From Pseudomonas guangdongensis (GTDB lineage: Bacteria > Pseudomonadota > Gammaproteobacteria > Pseudomonadales > Pseudomonadaceae), in assembly GCF_900105885.1 (NCBI RefSeq), contig NZ_LT629780.1, positions 930,001 to 994,000 of the forward strand: a DNA stretch of 64,000 bases, in the 5' to 3' direction. The translations under genes and the position numbers were made by a program. The first letter of the stretch is position 1. Every line of letters starts with the position of its first letter. This document shows, in pieces, positions 10,434 through 22,364 of the stretch. Under the pieces are notes generated by a model. That model was not told where the DNA came from and searched no databases. It saw only the letters and a program-made list of their open reading frames with translations.

Positions 10434-11426
10434 ATGTACGCACAACTCGTCGAAACCGGAGTCAAGCGCGTCAAGAGCCTCGAGGAGATGTCTCCCGAGG
10501 AGCGCGCCTTCCAGGAACGCATCGATGCCGAGATCAAGATCGAGCCGAAGAACTGGATGCCGGATGCCTACCGTCAGACCCTGATCCGCCAGATCTCCCA
10601 GCACGCCCACTCGGAAATCGTCGGCATGCTGCCGGAAGGCAACTGGGTCACCCGCGCACCGACCCTCAAGCGCAAGCTGCAGCTGATGGCCAAGATCCAG
10701 GACGAGGCCGGCCACGGCATGTACCTGTACAGCGCCATGGAAACCCTCGGCGCCGACCGCGATGCGGAAATCGAGAAACTGCACAGCGGCAAGGCCAAGT
10801 ATTCGAGCATCTTCAACTACCCGACGCTGAACTGGGCCGACATGGGCGCGGTGGGCTGGCTGGTCGACGGCGCCGCCATCGTCAACCAGGTGGTGCTGCA
10901 GCGCACCTCCTACGGCCCCTACTCGCGCGCGATGATCCGCATCTGCAAGGAAGAGAGCTTCCACCAGCGCCAGGGCTACGAAATCCTCCTGACCATGATG
11001 CGCCACGGCACCCAGGCGCAGAAGGACATGGTCCAGGACGCCATCAACCGCCTGTGGTGGCCGGCGCTGATGATGTTCGGCCCGAGCGACGCCGACTCGC
11101 CGAACAGCGCCCAGTCGATGGCCTGGAAGATCAAGCGCATGAGCAACGACGACCTGCGCCAGCGCTTCATCGACCAGACCGTGCCGCAACTGGAATTCCT
11201 CGGCTGCACCGCGCCCGACCCGGACCTCAAGTGGAACGAGGAGCGCGGCCACTACGACTTCGGCCCGATCAACTGGCAGGAGTTCTACGACGTACTCAAG
11301 GGCAACGGCCCGTGCAACCGCGAACGCATCGCCACCCGCCGCAAGGCCATCGAGGACGGCGCCTGGGTCCGCGAAGCCGCCGTCGCCCACGCTGCCAAAC
11401 GCCAACAAAAACAAAAAGTCGCCTGA
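10434..11426 (+). CDS. paaA: PaaA, catalytic subunit of phenylacetyl-CoA 1,2-epoxidase
   Basis: A 330-residue ferritin-like diiron oxygenase subunit. It binds phenylacetyl-CoA and, with PaaB, PaaC and the reductase PaaE, inserts one oxygen atom to form the ring 1,2-epoxide. Diiron ligand motifs are visible in '[12 protein letters not shown]' and '[11 protein letters not shown]'. The start at 10434 gives the N-terminus seen in pseudomonad PaaA ('[11 protein letters not shown]'), with GGAG 11 bases upstream; an in-frame ATG at 10413 would add seven residues. The E. coli protein is about 20 residues shorter at the N-terminus. First gene of paaABCDE-paaZ. Confidence 0.96.
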   Translation: MYAQLVETGVKRVKSLEEMSPEERAFQERIDAEIKIEPKNWMPDAYRQTLIRQISQHAHSEIVGMLPEGNWVTRAPTLKRKLQLMAKIQDEAGHGMYLYSAMETLGADRDAEIEKLHSGKAKYSSIFNYPTLNWADMGAVGWLVDGAAIVNQVVLQRTSYGPYSRAMIRICKEESFHQRQGYEILLTMMRHGTQAQKDMVQDAINRLWWPALMMFGPSDADSPNSAQSMAWKIKRMSNDDLRQRFIDQTVPQLEFLGCTAPDPDLKWNEERGHYDFGPINWQEFYDVLKGNGPCNRERIATRRKAIEDGAWVREAAVAHAAKRQQKQKVA

Positions 11427-11441
11427 CCGGAGAACCCCACC

Positions 11442-11723
11442 ATGTCCGAATGGATCCTTTTCGAAGTCTTCGTCCGCTCCAAGCACGGCCTGAACCACAA
11501 GCACGTCGGCAGCGTCCATGCCGCCGATGCCAACATGGCCCTGGAAAGCGCCCGTGACCTGTACACCCGCCGCAACGAAGGCGTGAGCATCTGGGTGGTG
11601 CCCTCGGCACAGATCACCGCCACCGCCGGCGACGAGAAAGAGCCCTTCTTCGACCCGTCCCAGGACAAGGTCTACCGTCACGCCAGCTTCTACGAGCTGC
11701 CCGACGAAGTCGGCCACATGTGA
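11442..11723 (+). CDS. paaB: PaaB, small subunit of the phenylacetyl-CoA epoxidase complex
   Basis: A 93-residue PaaB-family protein with the typical 'SEWILFEVFVRSKHGLNHKHVGS' opening and 'YRHASFYELPDEVGHM' ending. It has no catalytic residues of its own; in characterised systems PaaB bridges PaaA-PaaC heterodimers and is needed for activity. CGGAGAA lies 9 bases before the ATG, and the gap to paaA is 15 bases. Length matches E. coli PaaB (95). Confidence 0.95.
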   Translation: MSEWILFEVFVRSKHGLNHKHVGSVHAADANMALESARDLYTRRNEGVSIWVVPSAQITATAGDEKEPFFDPSQDKVYRHASFYELPDEVGHM

Positions 11724-11734
11724 GGACGCCGGTC

Positions 11735-12499
11735 ATGACTGACAACAAGAACGACCTGATCGAATACCTCCTGCGCCTCGGCGACAACGCCTTGGTCAAC
11801 GGCCAGCGCCTGTGCGAATGGTGCGGCCGCGCCCCGGCGCTGGAAGAGGAAATGGCGCTGATGAACGTCGGCCTCGACCTGGTCGGCCAGGCGCGCAACT
11901 GGTACGAGTACGCCGCCGAGCTGCTCGCCGACGGCCGCGACGCCGACCAGCTGGCCTTCCGCCGCGACGAGCGCGCGTTCCGCAACTGCCTGCTGGTCGA
12001 GCAGCCCAACGGCGACTACGCGGTGACCACCGCCAAGCTGTTCTTCTTCGACGCCTGGCACCTGCACACCCTCAAGGCGCTGTCCGCCTCCCGGGACGCG
12101 CGCATCGCCGCGATCGCCGCCAAGGGTCTCAAGGAAGTCACCTACCACCTGCGCCGCTCCGGCGAGTGGGTCGAGCGTCTGGGCGACGGCACCGAGGAAA
12201 GCCGCCGCCGCATGCTCGCCGCCATCGACGAGCTGTGGCGCTTCACCCACGACCTGCTGGCCGGCGACGAGATCCAGCAGCGCCTCGCGGGCGCCGGTAT
12301 CGCCGCCGACGCCGAGAGCGTGGCGGCCGCCTGGCAGGCCAGCGTCGAGCAGTTGTTCGAGCGCGCCAGCCTGCCGGTGCCGCAGCCGGCCAGCTACTTC
12401 TATCTGGACGGCAAGCGCGGCCTGCACACCGAGCACCTGGGGATTCTGCTGGCCGAGATGCAGTTCCTGCAGCGGGCCTACCCCGATGCGACCTGGTAA
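11735..12499 (+). CDS. paaC: PaaC, structural subunit of the phenylacetyl-CoA epoxidase
   Basis: A 254-residue ferritin-like partner of PaaA that holds the complex together and lacks a functional diiron centre in studied homologues. Recognisable segments are 'LLRLGDNALVNGQRLCEWCGRAP' near the N-terminus, 'EEEMALMNVGLDLVGQARNWYEYAAEL' and 'EVTYHLRRSGEWVERLGDGTEES'. The start at 11735 is preferred because TGAGGA lies 8 bases upstream; an in-frame ATG at 11720 would overlap paaB. Length matches E. coli PaaC (248). Confidence 0.95.
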   Translation: MTDNKNDLIEYLLRLGDNALVNGQRLCEWCGRAPALEEEMALMNVGLDLVGQARNWYEYAAELLADGRDADQLAFRRDERAFRNCLLVEQPNGDYAVTTAKLFFFDAWHLHTLKALSASRDARIAAIAAKGLKEVTYHLRRSGEWVERLGDGTEESRRRMLAAIDELWRFTHDLLAGDEIQQRLAGAGIAADAESVAAAWQASVEQLFERASLPVPQPASYFYLDGKRGLHTEHLGILLAEMQFLQRAYPDATW

Positions 12500-12530
12500 C
12501 GACCTGCCCACCCTGCCGACCGGAGGTGCC

Positions 12531-13115
12531 ATGAGCATTGCAGCCGATCTCGACGCCCTGTTCGGCCCCCGCGCCGACAGTGCCGCGCCCAGCGCACTGA
12601 TCGCCTCCGACGGCGGCGCGCGCGAGGCGGACGCATCCGACCTGCCGCGCGCGCGCCAGGTGCTGGAGCAGGTGATGGACCCGGAAGTGCCGGTGGTCAG
12701 CGTGGTCGACCTCGGCATCGTCCGCGAGGTCGACTGGCACGACGGCCACCTGCGGGTGGTCGTCACCCCGACCTACTCCGGCTGCCCGGCCACCGAGCTG
12801 ATCGAAAGCGAGATCGCCCGGGCGCTGGAGCAGGCCGGCTTCCGTACCCCGCGCATCGAACGGCGCCTGGCGCCGGCCTGGACCACCGACTGGATCAGCG
12901 CCCAGGGCCGCGAGCGCCTGCGCGTCTACGGCATCGCCCCGCCGTCGGGCAGCAGCAGCAAGCGCAGCCTGCTCGGCGAGCCGGACACGGTCTGCTGCCC
13001 GCAGTGCGGCAGCCAGGACACCGAAGTGGTCAGCCAGTTCGGCTCCACCGCCTGCAAGGCGCTGTACCGCTGCCGCTCCTGCCTGGAGCCCTTCGACTAT
13101 TTCAAGTGCATCTGA
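12531..13115 (+). CDS. paaD: PaaD, iron-sulfur/cofactor maturation protein of the epoxidase
   Basis: A 194-residue MIP18/DUF59-family protein thought to help assemble the metal centre or cluster of the PaaABCE epoxidase. The DUF59 domain runs from about residue 38 to 110 ('VMDPEVPVVSVVDLGIV', 'TPTYSGCPATELIE'). A C-terminal zinc-ribbon-like cysteine set follows ('CCPQCGS', 'CRSCLEPFDYFKC'). The start at 12531 has a textbook GGAGGTGCC spacing. The first 35 residues are longer than in E. coli PaaD (about 165) and look unstructured. Confidence 0.93.
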   Translation: MSIAADLDALFGPRADSAAPSALIASDGGAREADASDLPRARQVLEQVMDPEVPVVSVVDLGIVREVDWHDGHLRVVVTPTYSGCPATELIESEIARALEQAGFRTPRIERRLAPAWTTDWISAQGRERLRVYGIAPPSGSSSKRSLLGEPDTVCCPQCGSQDTEVVSQFGSTACKALYRCRSCLEPFDYFKCI

Positions 13116-13158
13116 ACGGCTCGCCCACAGCGCCGGCTTGAGCCTGGAGAACAATAAA

Positions 13159-14241
13159 ATGAGCAAGTTCCATACGCTGACCATCCGCGAAGTGCGCCCG
13201 GAAACCCGCGACACCGTGTCGGTGGCCTTCGCCGTGCCCGAAGACCTGCGGGACAGCTTCCGCTACACCCAGGGCCAGCACCTGGTGATGCGCACCCGGA
13301 TCGACGGCGAGGAAGTGCGCCGCTCCTATTCGATCTGCTCGGCGGTGAGCGACAACGACCTGCGCGTGGCGATCAAGCGCATCCCCGGCGGCCTGTTCTC
13401 CAGCTTCGCCAACGAGCAGCTCAAGGTCGGCGACACCCTGGAAGTGATGCCGCCGGCCGGCCACTTCTCCATCGCCCTGGACCCGGCGCGCGCCGGCAAC
13501 TACCTGGCGGTGGCCGCCGGCAGCGGCATCACGCCGATCATGTCGATCGTCAAGACCACCCTGGAAACCGAGCCGGACAGCCGCTTCACCCTGATCTACG
13601 GCAACCGTTCCAGCGCCGCGACCATCTTCCGCGAGCAGCTCGAGGACCTGAAGAACCAGTACCTCGACCGCCTCAACCTGATCTTCGTGTTCAGCCGCGA
13701 GCAACAGGACATCGACCTGTACAACGGCCGCATCGACGCCGCCAAGTGCGACGCGCTGTTCTCCCGCTGGCTGGACGTGCCGAACCTCGACGCCGCCTTC
13801 ATCTGCGGCCCGCAGGAAATGACCGAAGCGGTGCGCGATGCCCTGCGCCGCCACGACCTGATCGCCGAGCGCATCCACTACGAGCTGTTCACCGCCGGTA
13901 CCCCGGGCGCCAGCGCGCAGAAGCGCGAAGCGCGCGCCGCGGCGCAGAGCGAAGGCGCGGTCAGCCAGGTCACCGTGGTCAGCGACGGCCGCAGCATGAC
14001 CTTCGACCTGGCGCGCAACACCCAGAGCGTGCTGGACGCCGGCAACGCCCACGGCATGGACCTGCCCTACTCGTGCAAGGCCGGGGTGTGCTCCACCTGC
14101 AAGTGCAAGGTGATTGAAGGCGAGGTGGAGATGGACGCCAACTTCGCCCTGGAGGACTACGAGGTTGCCGCCGGCTACGTGCTGTCCTGCCAGTCCTTCC
14201 CGGTCAGCGACAAGGTGGTGCTGGACTTCGACCAGCTCTGA
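13159..14241 (+). CDS. paaE: PaaE, NADPH-dependent reductase of the phenylacetyl-CoA epoxidase
   Basis: A 360-residue flavin/iron-sulfur reductase that passes electrons from NADPH to the PaaA diiron site. Domain order: FAD-binding barrel (about 5-105, 'RRSYSICSA'), NAD(P)-binding domain (110-235, '[15 protein letters not shown]', '[12 protein letters not shown]') and a C-terminal plant-type 2Fe-2S ferredoxin domain with CX4CX2C in '[12 protein letters not shown]' near residue 306 and the fourth cysteine in 'VLSCQSFP'. The start at 13159 has GGAGA 9 bases upstream; a TTG at 13138 is less likely. Length matches E. coli PaaE (356). Confidence 0.95.
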   Translation: MSKFHTLTIREVRPETRDTVSVAFAVPEDLRDSFRYTQGQHLVMRTRIDGEEVRRSYSICSAVSDNDLRVAIKRIPGGLFSSFANEQLKVGDTLEVMPPAGHFSIALDPARAGNYLAVAAGSGITPIMSIVKTTLETEPDSRFTLIYGNRSSAATIFREQLEDLKNQYLDRLNLIFVFSREQQDIDLYNGRIDAAKCDALFSRWLDVPNLDAAFICGPQEMTEAVRDALRRHDLIAERIHYELFTAGTPGASAQKREARAAAQSEGAVSQVTVVSDGRSMTFDLARNTQSVLDAGNAHGMDLPYSCKAGVCSTCKCKVIEGEVEMDANFALEDYEVAAGYVLSCQSFPVSDKVVLDFDQL

Positions 14242-14291
14242 GCCCCCGCCACACCCGCGGCGCCCCGGCGCGCCGCGGCACAGAACAATCG

Positions 14292-14311
14292 CGGGCGGCC
14301 ATGACCGCCCG
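14292..14311 (+). promoter_or_regulatory. Intercistronic hairpin between paaE and paaZ
   Basis: CGGGCGG and CCGCCCG pair across a 6-base loop, followed by GTCTTGCCTT. It could be a weak attenuator, or an mRNA-processing element like the related hairpin before paaK. Confidence 0.4.
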
Positions 14312-14338
14312 TCTTGCCTTGCTTCGGGAGACTCCCTG

Positions 14339-16375
<2,037 letters not shown>

Positions 16376-16689
16376 GCCCCTGCGCCGGCCCCGCGGGCCG
16401 GCCCGTGTTCCCCTCGCCCGCCCGGGCGAGGCGCGGGGTTGCGGGACTGCGCGCCCGCCCCCATCCCCAGGACGGTTTGCGGCGCGGCCCAGGGCCGGCG
16501 CTCCGCCACAAGCGGGGCCCGCTCCTCGGCCCGCCCCAAGCCCCTGCCGCACACCCTCCCCCTCCGCACCTGTCGCCGCATGAACCGTCGCGCACAGGCG
16601 ACGACCGGCGCCCTTTGTCCCGCCCGGCCGCCGGCAGTGCGGCGCCGGCCTGTTAAACTCGCGCCTCCGCTTCGAACGATCCGAACCCC
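16376..16689. other. Intergenic region between paaZ and rep
   Basis: No gene is supported in these 314 bases. Two GC-rich hairpins follow paaZ: GCCGGCCC/GGGCCGGC at 16384-16402 and CCTCGCCC/GGGCGAGG at 16412-16431. They may end paa transcription with Rho, since there is no T-tract. Near rep an extended -10, TGTTAAACT (16651-16659), is the best promoter candidate. Confidence 0.55.
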
Positions 16690-18699
16690 ATGTCACGACT
16701 CAATCCCCGCCAGCAGGAAGCCGTGAACTACATCAGCGGCCCGCTCCTGGTGCTGGCCGGCGCCGGTTCCGGCAAGACCAGCGTGATCACCCGCAAGATC
16801 GCCTACCTGATCCAGCAGTGCGGCATCGCCGCCCGCCACATCGTCGCGGTGACCTTCACCAACAAGGCCGCGCGCGAGATGAAGGAGCGCGTCGGCAGCC
16901 TGCTGCGCGGCAAGGAAGGCGCCGGCCTGACCGTGTCGACCTTCCACAACCTCGGCCTCAACATCATCCGCAAGGAGCACGCCCACCTGGGCTACAAGAG
17001 CGGCTTCTCGATCTTCGACGAGCAGGACGTCAAGGCGCTGCTCGCCGACATCATGCAGAAGGAGTACCAGGGCGACGACGGCGTCGACGAGGTGAAGAAC
17101 CTGATCGGCGCCTGGAAGAACGACCTGATCCTCCCCGAACAGGCGCTGGAAAAGGCGCGCAACCCGCGCGAGCAGACCGCCGCGATCGTCTACCTGCACT
17201 ACCAGCGCACCCTCAAGGCCTACAACGCGGTGGACTTCGACGACCTGATCCTGCAGCCGGTCAAGCTGTTCCAGGACCACCCCGAGGTGCTGCAGAAATG
17301 GCGCAACCGGGTGCGCTACATGCTGGTCGACGAGTACCAGGACACCAACGCCAGCCAGTACCTGCTGGTGAAATTGCTGGTGGCCGAGCGCGCACAGTTC
17401 ACCGTGGTCGGCGACGACGACCAGTCGATCTACGCCTGGCGCGGCGCCCGCCCGGAAAACCTGATGCAGCTCAAGGAGGACTTCCCCAGCCTCAAGGTGG
17501 TGATGCTGGAGCAGAACTACCGCTCGACCAGCCGCATCCTCAAATGCGCCAACGTGCTGATCGCCAACAACCCCCACGTGTTCGAGAAGCAGCTGTGGAG
17601 CGAGATGGGCCACGGCGACGAGATCCGCGTGATCCGCTGCAAGAACGAGGAGGCCGAGTGCGAGCGCATCGCCATGGAGATCCTCACCGAGCACCTGCGC
17701 AGCGGCCGTCCGTACAGCGACTTCGCGATCCTCTACCGCGGCAACTACCAGGCCAAGCTGATGGAGCTGAAGCTGCAGCACCACCAGGTGCCCTACCGCC
17801 TGTCCGGCGGCACCAGCTTCTTCGCCCGTCAGGAAGTGAAGGACCTGATGAGCTACTTCCGCCTGCTGGTCAACCCGGACGACGACAACGCCTTCCTGCG
17901 GGTGATCAACGTGCCGCGCCGCGAGATCGGCTCGGCGACCCTGGAGAAGCTCGGCAACTACGCCGGCGCGCGCCAGCTCAGCATGTTCGCCGCCTGCGAC
18001 GAGCTGGGCCTGGCCGAGCACCTCGACGCCCGCTTCGTCGAGCGTCTGGCGCGCTTCAAGCACTTCATCGACCGGGTGCGCCGCGCCTGCAGCGAGGAGG
18101 AGCCGATCGCCGCGCTGCGCCAGATGATCGTCGACATCGACTACGAGAACTGGCTGAAACAGAACAGCTCCACCGACAAGGCCGCCGAGTACCGGATGAG
18201 CAACGTCTGGTTCCTGCTCGACGCGCTGAAGAACACTCTGGAGCGGGACGAGGACGGCGACATGACCATCGAGCAGGCCATCGCCAAGCTGGTGCTGCGC
18301 GACATGCTGGAACGCCAGCAGGAGGAAGAGGACGGCGCCGAGGGCGTACAGATGATGACCCTGCACGCCTCCAAGGGCCTGGAATTCCCCTCGGTGTTCA
18401 TCATGGGCATGGAGGAGGAGATCCTCCCGCACCGCTCCAGCATCGAGGCCGACACCGTCGAGGAGGAGCGCCGCCTGGCCTACGTCGGCATCACCCGCGC
18501 CAAGCGCAACCTCGCCATCACCTTCGCCGCCAGACGCAAGCAGTACGGCGAGGTGATCGACTGCGCGCCGAGCCGCTTCCTCGACGAACTGCCCGCCGAA
18601 GACCTGCAGTGGGAAGGTCTCGACGACACCCCGGTGGAGGTCAAGGCGGTGCGCGGCAACAGCGCGCTGGCGGACATCCGCGCGCTGCTCAAGCGCTGA
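16690..18699 (+). CDS. rep: Rep, ATP-dependent 3'-5' DNA helicase
   Basis: A 669-residue UvrD/Rep superfamily 1A helicase, close to E. coli Rep (673), which travels with the replisome and clears proteins ahead of the fork. Walker A 'GAGSGKT' is at 24-30, the DExx box is 'VDEYQDTNAS' near 213, motif III is 'GDDDQSIYAWRGA', and motifs V and VI are in 'TLHASKGLEF' and 'YVGITRAKRNL'. Residues before the first motif match Rep rather than UvrD ('SRLNPRQQEAVNY'). The gene order rep to cytochrome c5 to dad agrees with PAO1. Confidence 0.96.
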   Translation: MSRLNPRQQEAVNYISGPLLVLAGAGSGKTSVITRKIAYLIQQCGIAARHIVAVTFTNKAAREMKERVGSLLRGKEGAGLTVSTFHNLGLNIIRKEHAHLGYKSGFSIFDEQDVKALLADIMQKEYQGDDGVDEVKNLIGAWKNDLILPEQALEKARNPREQTAAIVYLHYQRTLKAYNAVDFDDLILQPVKLFQDHPEVLQKWRNRVRYMLVDEYQDTNASQYLLVKLLVAERAQFTVVGDDDQSIYAWRGARPENLMQLKEDFPSLKVVMLEQNYRSTSRILKCANVLIANNPHVFEKQLWSEMGHGDEIRVIRCKNEEAECERIAMEILTEHLRSGRPYSDFAILYRGNYQAKLMELKLQHHQVPYRLSGGTSFFARQEVKDLMSYFRLLVNPDDDNAFLRVINVPRREIGSATLEKLGNYAGARQLSMFAACDELGLAEHLDARFVERLARFKHFIDRVRRACSEEEPIAALRQMIVDIDYENWLKQNSSTDKAAEYRMSNVWFLLDALKNTLERDEDGDMTIEQAIAKLVLRDMLERQQEEEDGAEGVQMMTLHASKGLEFPSVFIMGMEEEILPHRSSIEADTVEEERRLAYVGITRAKRNLAITFAARRKQYGEVIDCAPSRFLDELPAEDLQWEGLDDTPVEVKAVRGNSALADIRALLKR

Positions 18700-18757
18700 A
18701 GCGGCCGCCGCCTGCGGGTAGAATGCGCCCCCCGCCCCCATCCAGCGACGATCCGCC

Positions 18758-19699
18758 ATGCACGCCGACGCCCTCGCCACCCTGCAGCAGCAGCTCCTCA
18801 GCGCCCTGAGCGCCGCCCCCGCCGAGACCCGCCGGCTGTTCCACGGCCGCGGCCGGCGCTGGCCGGGGCTCGAACACGTCACCGTGGACTGGCTGCAGGG
18901 CGTGGTGCTGGTGGCGCTGTTCCGCGCGCCGGAGGCGGCCGAACTGGAGCGCCTGCTGGCCATGCTGCAGGCCGTCGCCGCCAGCGCCGAGTGGCGCCAG
19001 AGCGGCGCCCACCACCTGCTGCTGCAGCACCGCTACCTGCCCGACAGCCGCACCGACTGGCTGCTGGGCGAGCCGCTGGAGGAGTGGCTGATCGACGAGG
19101 ACGGCCTGCGCTACAAGCTCGACCTGGGCCGCAAGCAGAACAACGGCCTGTTCCTCGACATGCGCTACGGCCGGCGCTGGGTGCGCGAGCAGGCCGCCGG
19201 CCGGCGGGTACTCAACCTGTTCGCCTACACCTGCGGCTTCTCGGTGGCGGCCATCGCCGGCGGAGCCGCGCAGGTGGTCAACCTGGACATGGCCCGCGCC
19301 GCGCTCAGCCGCGGCCGCGACAACCACCGCCTCAACGGCCACGATCTGGCGCGGGTCGAATTCCTCGGCCACGAGCTGTTCAAGTCCTGGGGCAAGGTGC
19401 GCAAGTCCGGCCCCTACGACCTGGTGATCATCGATCCGCCGTCGTTCCAGAAGGGCAGCTTCGCGCTGACCAGCGACTACCGCAAGATCCTCCGCCGCCT
19501 GCCCGAGCTGCTCGCCGAGCGGGGCACGGTGCTGGCCTGCGTCAACGACCCGGCCATCGGCCCGGACTTCCTGATCGACGGCATGGCCGCCGAGGCGCCG
19601 CAGCTGCGCTTCGCCGAGCGCCTGGACAACCCGCCGGAGTTCGCCGACATCCATCCCGACAGCGGCCTCAAGGCGCTGGTGTTCCGCCGCGCCGACTGA
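18758..19699 (+). CDS. Class I SAM-dependent methyltransferase, RlmI/RlmK-like
   Basis: A 313-residue methyltransferase of the COG1092 group, which includes 23S rRNA cytosine and guanine methyltransferases. The SAM-binding segment is 'VLNLFAYTCGFSVAAIAGGA', the acidic loop is 'VVNLDMARAAL', and the catalytic motif is 'IDPPSFQKGSF' (about 225-235). It lacks the PUA domain of RlmI, so the substrate cannot be named with certainty. A possible -10 TAGAAT is at 18719-18724. It is followed convergently by the HD-GYP gene only 7 bases on. Confidence 0.85.
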   Translation: MHADALATLQQQLLSALSAAPAETRRLFHGRGRRWPGLEHVTVDWLQGVVLVALFRAPEAAELERLLAMLQAVAASAEWRQSGAHHLLLQHRYLPDSRTDWLLGEPLEEWLIDEDGLRYKLDLGRKQNNGLFLDMRYGRRWVREQAAGRRVLNLFAYTCGFSVAAIAGGAAQVVNLDMARAALSRGRDNHRLNGHDLARVEFLGHELFKSWGKVRKSGPYDLVIIDPPSFQKGSFALTSDYRKILRRLPELLAERGTVLACVNDPAIGPDFLIDGMAAEAPQLRFAERLDNPPEFADIHPDSGLKALVFRRAD

Positions 19700-19706
19700 T
19701 GCGGGC

Positions 19707-20861
19707 CTAGGGCTCGGCGTAGAGCGCCGCCAGGCTGTCGCGCAGATCGCTCAGCCGCGCCCCGGCGGCCGGATCGCGGCGCACGATGCGCAGGCCGGTG
19801 GCGGCGTCGCCCAGGTCGAGCAGCGTCTCCGCGCCGTTCGCCGCCAGCACCCGCACCCTCGGCGTCAGCAGCGAGCCGGGGTGCTGCTCGACCACCCGCG
19901 CCAGCCGCCCATCGCTGAGGCGCACCAGCGAGCCGACCGGGTAGATGCCGATGGCCTTGACGAAGGCCTGGAACAGCCCGTCGTCGAAGTGCCCCTGCCA
20001 GGTCGCCATGCGGTGCAGCGCCTCGGCCGGGTCCCAGGCGTGCTTGTAGACCCGCTCGGACGTCACCGCGTCGTAGACGTCGCAGATCGCGCACATGCGC
20101 GCCAGCAGGCCGATCCGCTCGCCCGCCAGGCCGTGGGGATAGCCGCTACCGTCGAGCTTCTCGTGGTGATGCAGGCAGGCGTCCAGCACCGCCGCGTCGA
20201 TCCGCCCGTCGCGGCAGAGGATGCGGTGACCGGCCTCGGGGTGGCCGCGGACGATGGCGAACTCCGCGTCGCTGAGGCGTCCCGGCTTGTTGAGGATCGC
20301 CTCGGGAATCGCCGCCTTGCCCAGGTCGTGGAGCAGCCCGGCCATCCCGGCCGCGCGCACCTGCGCCTCGTCGAGGTCGAGCTGCCGGGCCAGGGCGACC
20401 ATCAGCGCGCAGACCGCCACCGAATGCATGTAGGTGTAGTCGTCGGCGCTCTTCAGCCGCGCCAGGCCGATCAGCGCATGGGGATGGCGCTCCACCGAGT
20501 CGCGGATTTCGTCGAACAGCGGCTCGAAGCGCCCGACATCCACCGCCTGGCCCAGCCGCACGCTGGCGAGCATCTCCGACACCGCGGCGCGGGCCGACAG
20601 GCAGACCTGCTGCGCCTGGCGCGCCTCCACCTCGATCGCCAGCGCGCTGAGCGGTGGCGGCACGGCTGGCGCTGCCGGGGTGTCGCTGCCCTGCGCGGTG
20701 TCGATCCACACCGCCAGCACCCCGGACTCGCGCACGCGGCGCAGGGCCAGCTCGTCGCCGAGCAGAAAACGCCGGCTCCACAGCGCGTGGCGCCGCGAAC
20801 CGCAGAACTCGTGGACGAACATGCCGACCTGCAGGTCGGCAACTGCTATGCGCTTGAGCAT
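19707..20861 (-). CDS. HD-GYP domain protein, probable cyclic-di-GMP phosphodiesterase
   Basis: A 384-residue cytoplasmic protein. The N-terminal 100 residues look like the DUF3391 domain that precedes many Pseudomonas HD-GYP domains ('MLKRIAVADLQVGMFVHEF'). The HD-GYP domain (about 125-300) keeps its key residues: 'LLHDLGKAAIPEAILNKPG' with the HD pair, and 'HHEKLDGSGYPHGL' with the GYP signature. It should therefore be able to break down cyclic-di-GMP. The start at 20861 is chosen for CAGGGATC upstream; a GTG at 20879 is the alternative. It is divergent from the photolyase gene, with a 114-bp gap. Confidence 0.9.
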   Translation of the reverse strand: MLKRIAVADLQVGMFVHEFCGSRRHALWSRRFLLGDELALRRVRESGVLAVWIDTAQGSDTPAAPAVPPPLSALAIEVEARQAQQVCLSARAAVSEMLASVRLGQAVDVGRFEPLFDEIRDSVERHPHALIGLARLKSADDYTYMHSVAVCALMVALARQLDLDEAQVRAAGMAGLLHDLGKAAIPEAILNKPGRLSDAEFAIVRGHPEAGHRILCRDGRIDAAVLDACLHHHEKLDGSGYPHGLAGERIGLLARMCAICDVYDAVTSERVYKHAWDPAEALHRMATWQGHFDDGLFQAFVKAIGIYPVGSLVRLSDGRLARVVEQHPGSLLTPRVRVLAANGAETLLDLGDAATGLRIVRRDPAAGARLSDLRDSLAALYAEP

Positions 20862-20975
20862 GATCCCTGGCACTCGCACGGGCAGACGAAAGCTCCCTCA
20901 GCGGGCGATTATCCACTCTCCGCCCCGGCGCCGAACAGCCCGGCGGCGCTCCGTTTCCTTATGTCGAGGCTCGCC

Positions 20976-22244
20976 ATGTCCACCCTGATCTACTGGTTCC
21001 GCAACGACCTGCGCCTGACCGACAACCCGGCCTTCGCCCGTGCCTGCCGGCAGGCCGAACGCCTGCTGCCGGTCTACTGCCACGCTCCCGAGGCCGCCAC
21101 CGACTGGGGCTTCGCCCGGCTCGGCGCGCCGCGCCGGGCCTTCCTCGCCGCCGGCCTCGACGACCTCGCCGGGCAACTGGCCGCGCGCGGCAGCCGCCTG
21201 CTGGAACTCCACGGCCCGGCCGCCGAGCGGCTGGCGGAGCTGGCCCGCGCCGTCGGCGCCAAGGCGGTCCACGCCGAGGCGATTGCCGCCCCGGAGGAGC
21301 TGCAGGAGGAAGCGGCGCTGCGCAGCGCCGGCCTGCGCCTCGAAACCCACTGGCAGTCCAGCCTGCTCGACCCCGCCGCACTGCCGTTCCCCTGCGCCGA
21401 GCTGCCGGCGGTGTTCAGCGCCTTCCGCAACCGCGTCGAGCGCACCGGCGTGACGCCGCAGGCGCCGCAAGCGGCCGTCGAGCACCTGCCGCCGCTGCCC
21501 GCCGCGGCCGCCGGCCTGGACAACGAGCGCCCGCCGCTCCCGCTCTGGCACGGCGATCCGCGCAGCGCCTTCCCCTTCGCCGCCGGCGAGGGCGCCGCGC
21601 AGGCGCACCTGCGGCGCTACTTCGCCAGCGACCTGCCGGTGCACTACAAGGCCACCCGCAACGGCCTGTGCGGCGCCGACTACTCCAGCAAGCTGTCGCC
21701 CTGGCTGGCCAGCGGCGCGCTGTCGCCGCGCAGCGTGCATGCCGCCCTGCGTACCCACGAGGCCGCGTATGGGGCCAGCGACGGCAGCTACTGGCTGTGG
21801 TTCGAGCTGCTCTGGCGCGACTACTTCCGCTTCCTGCACCGGCAGCACGGCGCGCGCCTGTACCGCGCCCGCGGCCTGGCCGAACGGGCCGCCACACCGC
21901 GCCACGACGCCGCAGCCTTCGCCCGCTGGTGCCGGGGACAGACCGGCGAGCCGCTGGTGGACGCCGGGATGCGCGAGCTGGCCGCCAGCGGCTACCTGTC
22001 CAACCGTATGCGCCAGGTCGTCGCCAGCTACCTGATCCACGACCTCGGCGGCGACTGGCGCGCCGGCGCCGCCTGGTTCGAGGCGCAGCTGCTCGACTAC
22101 GACGTCTACAGCAACCAGGGCAACTGGCTGTACATCGCCGGGCGCGGCACCGACCCACGCGGCGGGCGGCGCTTCAACCCGCAGAAACAGGCCGCCGAGT
22201 ACGACCCGCAGGGCGTCTACCGCGCACTGTGGGCCGGGGACTGA
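20976..22244 (+). CDS. Cryptochrome/photolyase family protein, DASH type
   Basis: A 422-residue flavoprotein with an N-terminal photolyase alpha/beta domain (about 1-130, 'STLIYWFRNDLRLTDNPAF') and a C-terminal FAD-binding domain. FAD-site segments are 'YSSKLSPWLASGALSPRSVH', 'WFELLWRDYFRFLHRQHG' and 'NRMRQVVASYLIHDLGGDWR...DYDVYSNQGNW'. The 'ELLWRDYFRF' form and the end 'GRGTDPRGGRRFNPQKQ' fit the DASH group, which repairs cyclobutane dimers in single-stranded DNA; light signalling is an alternative. GAGG lies 7 bases before the ATG at 20976. Confidence 0.9.
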   Translation: MSTLIYWFRNDLRLTDNPAFARACRQAERLLPVYCHAPEAATDWGFARLGAPRRAFLAAGLDDLAGQLAARGSRLLELHGPAAERLAELARAVGAKAVHAEAIAAPEELQEEAALRSAGLRLETHWQSSLLDPAALPFPCAELPAVFSAFRNRVERTGVTPQAPQAAVEHLPPLPAAAAGLDNERPPLPLWHGDPRSAFPFAAGEGAAQAHLRRYFASDLPVHYKATRNGLCGADYSSKLSPWLASGALSPRSVHAALRTHEAAYGASDGSYWLWFELLWRDYFRFLHRQHGARLYRARGLAERAATPRHDAAAFARWCRGQTGEPLVDAGMRELAASGYLSNRMRQVVASYLIHDLGGDWRAGAAWFEAQLLDYDVYSNQGNWLYIAGRGTDPRGGRRFNPQKQAAEYDPQGVYRALWAGD

Positions 22245-22364
22245 CGGAGCGCCCCGGGCCACTGGCACAAACGCCGGCGCTGGGCGATGATGCGCGCCTC
22301 GCGCCAGTAGGCACCAGGCAGGGATCGCCGTCATCGTTCACCTTGATCAAGACCCCGTCAGACC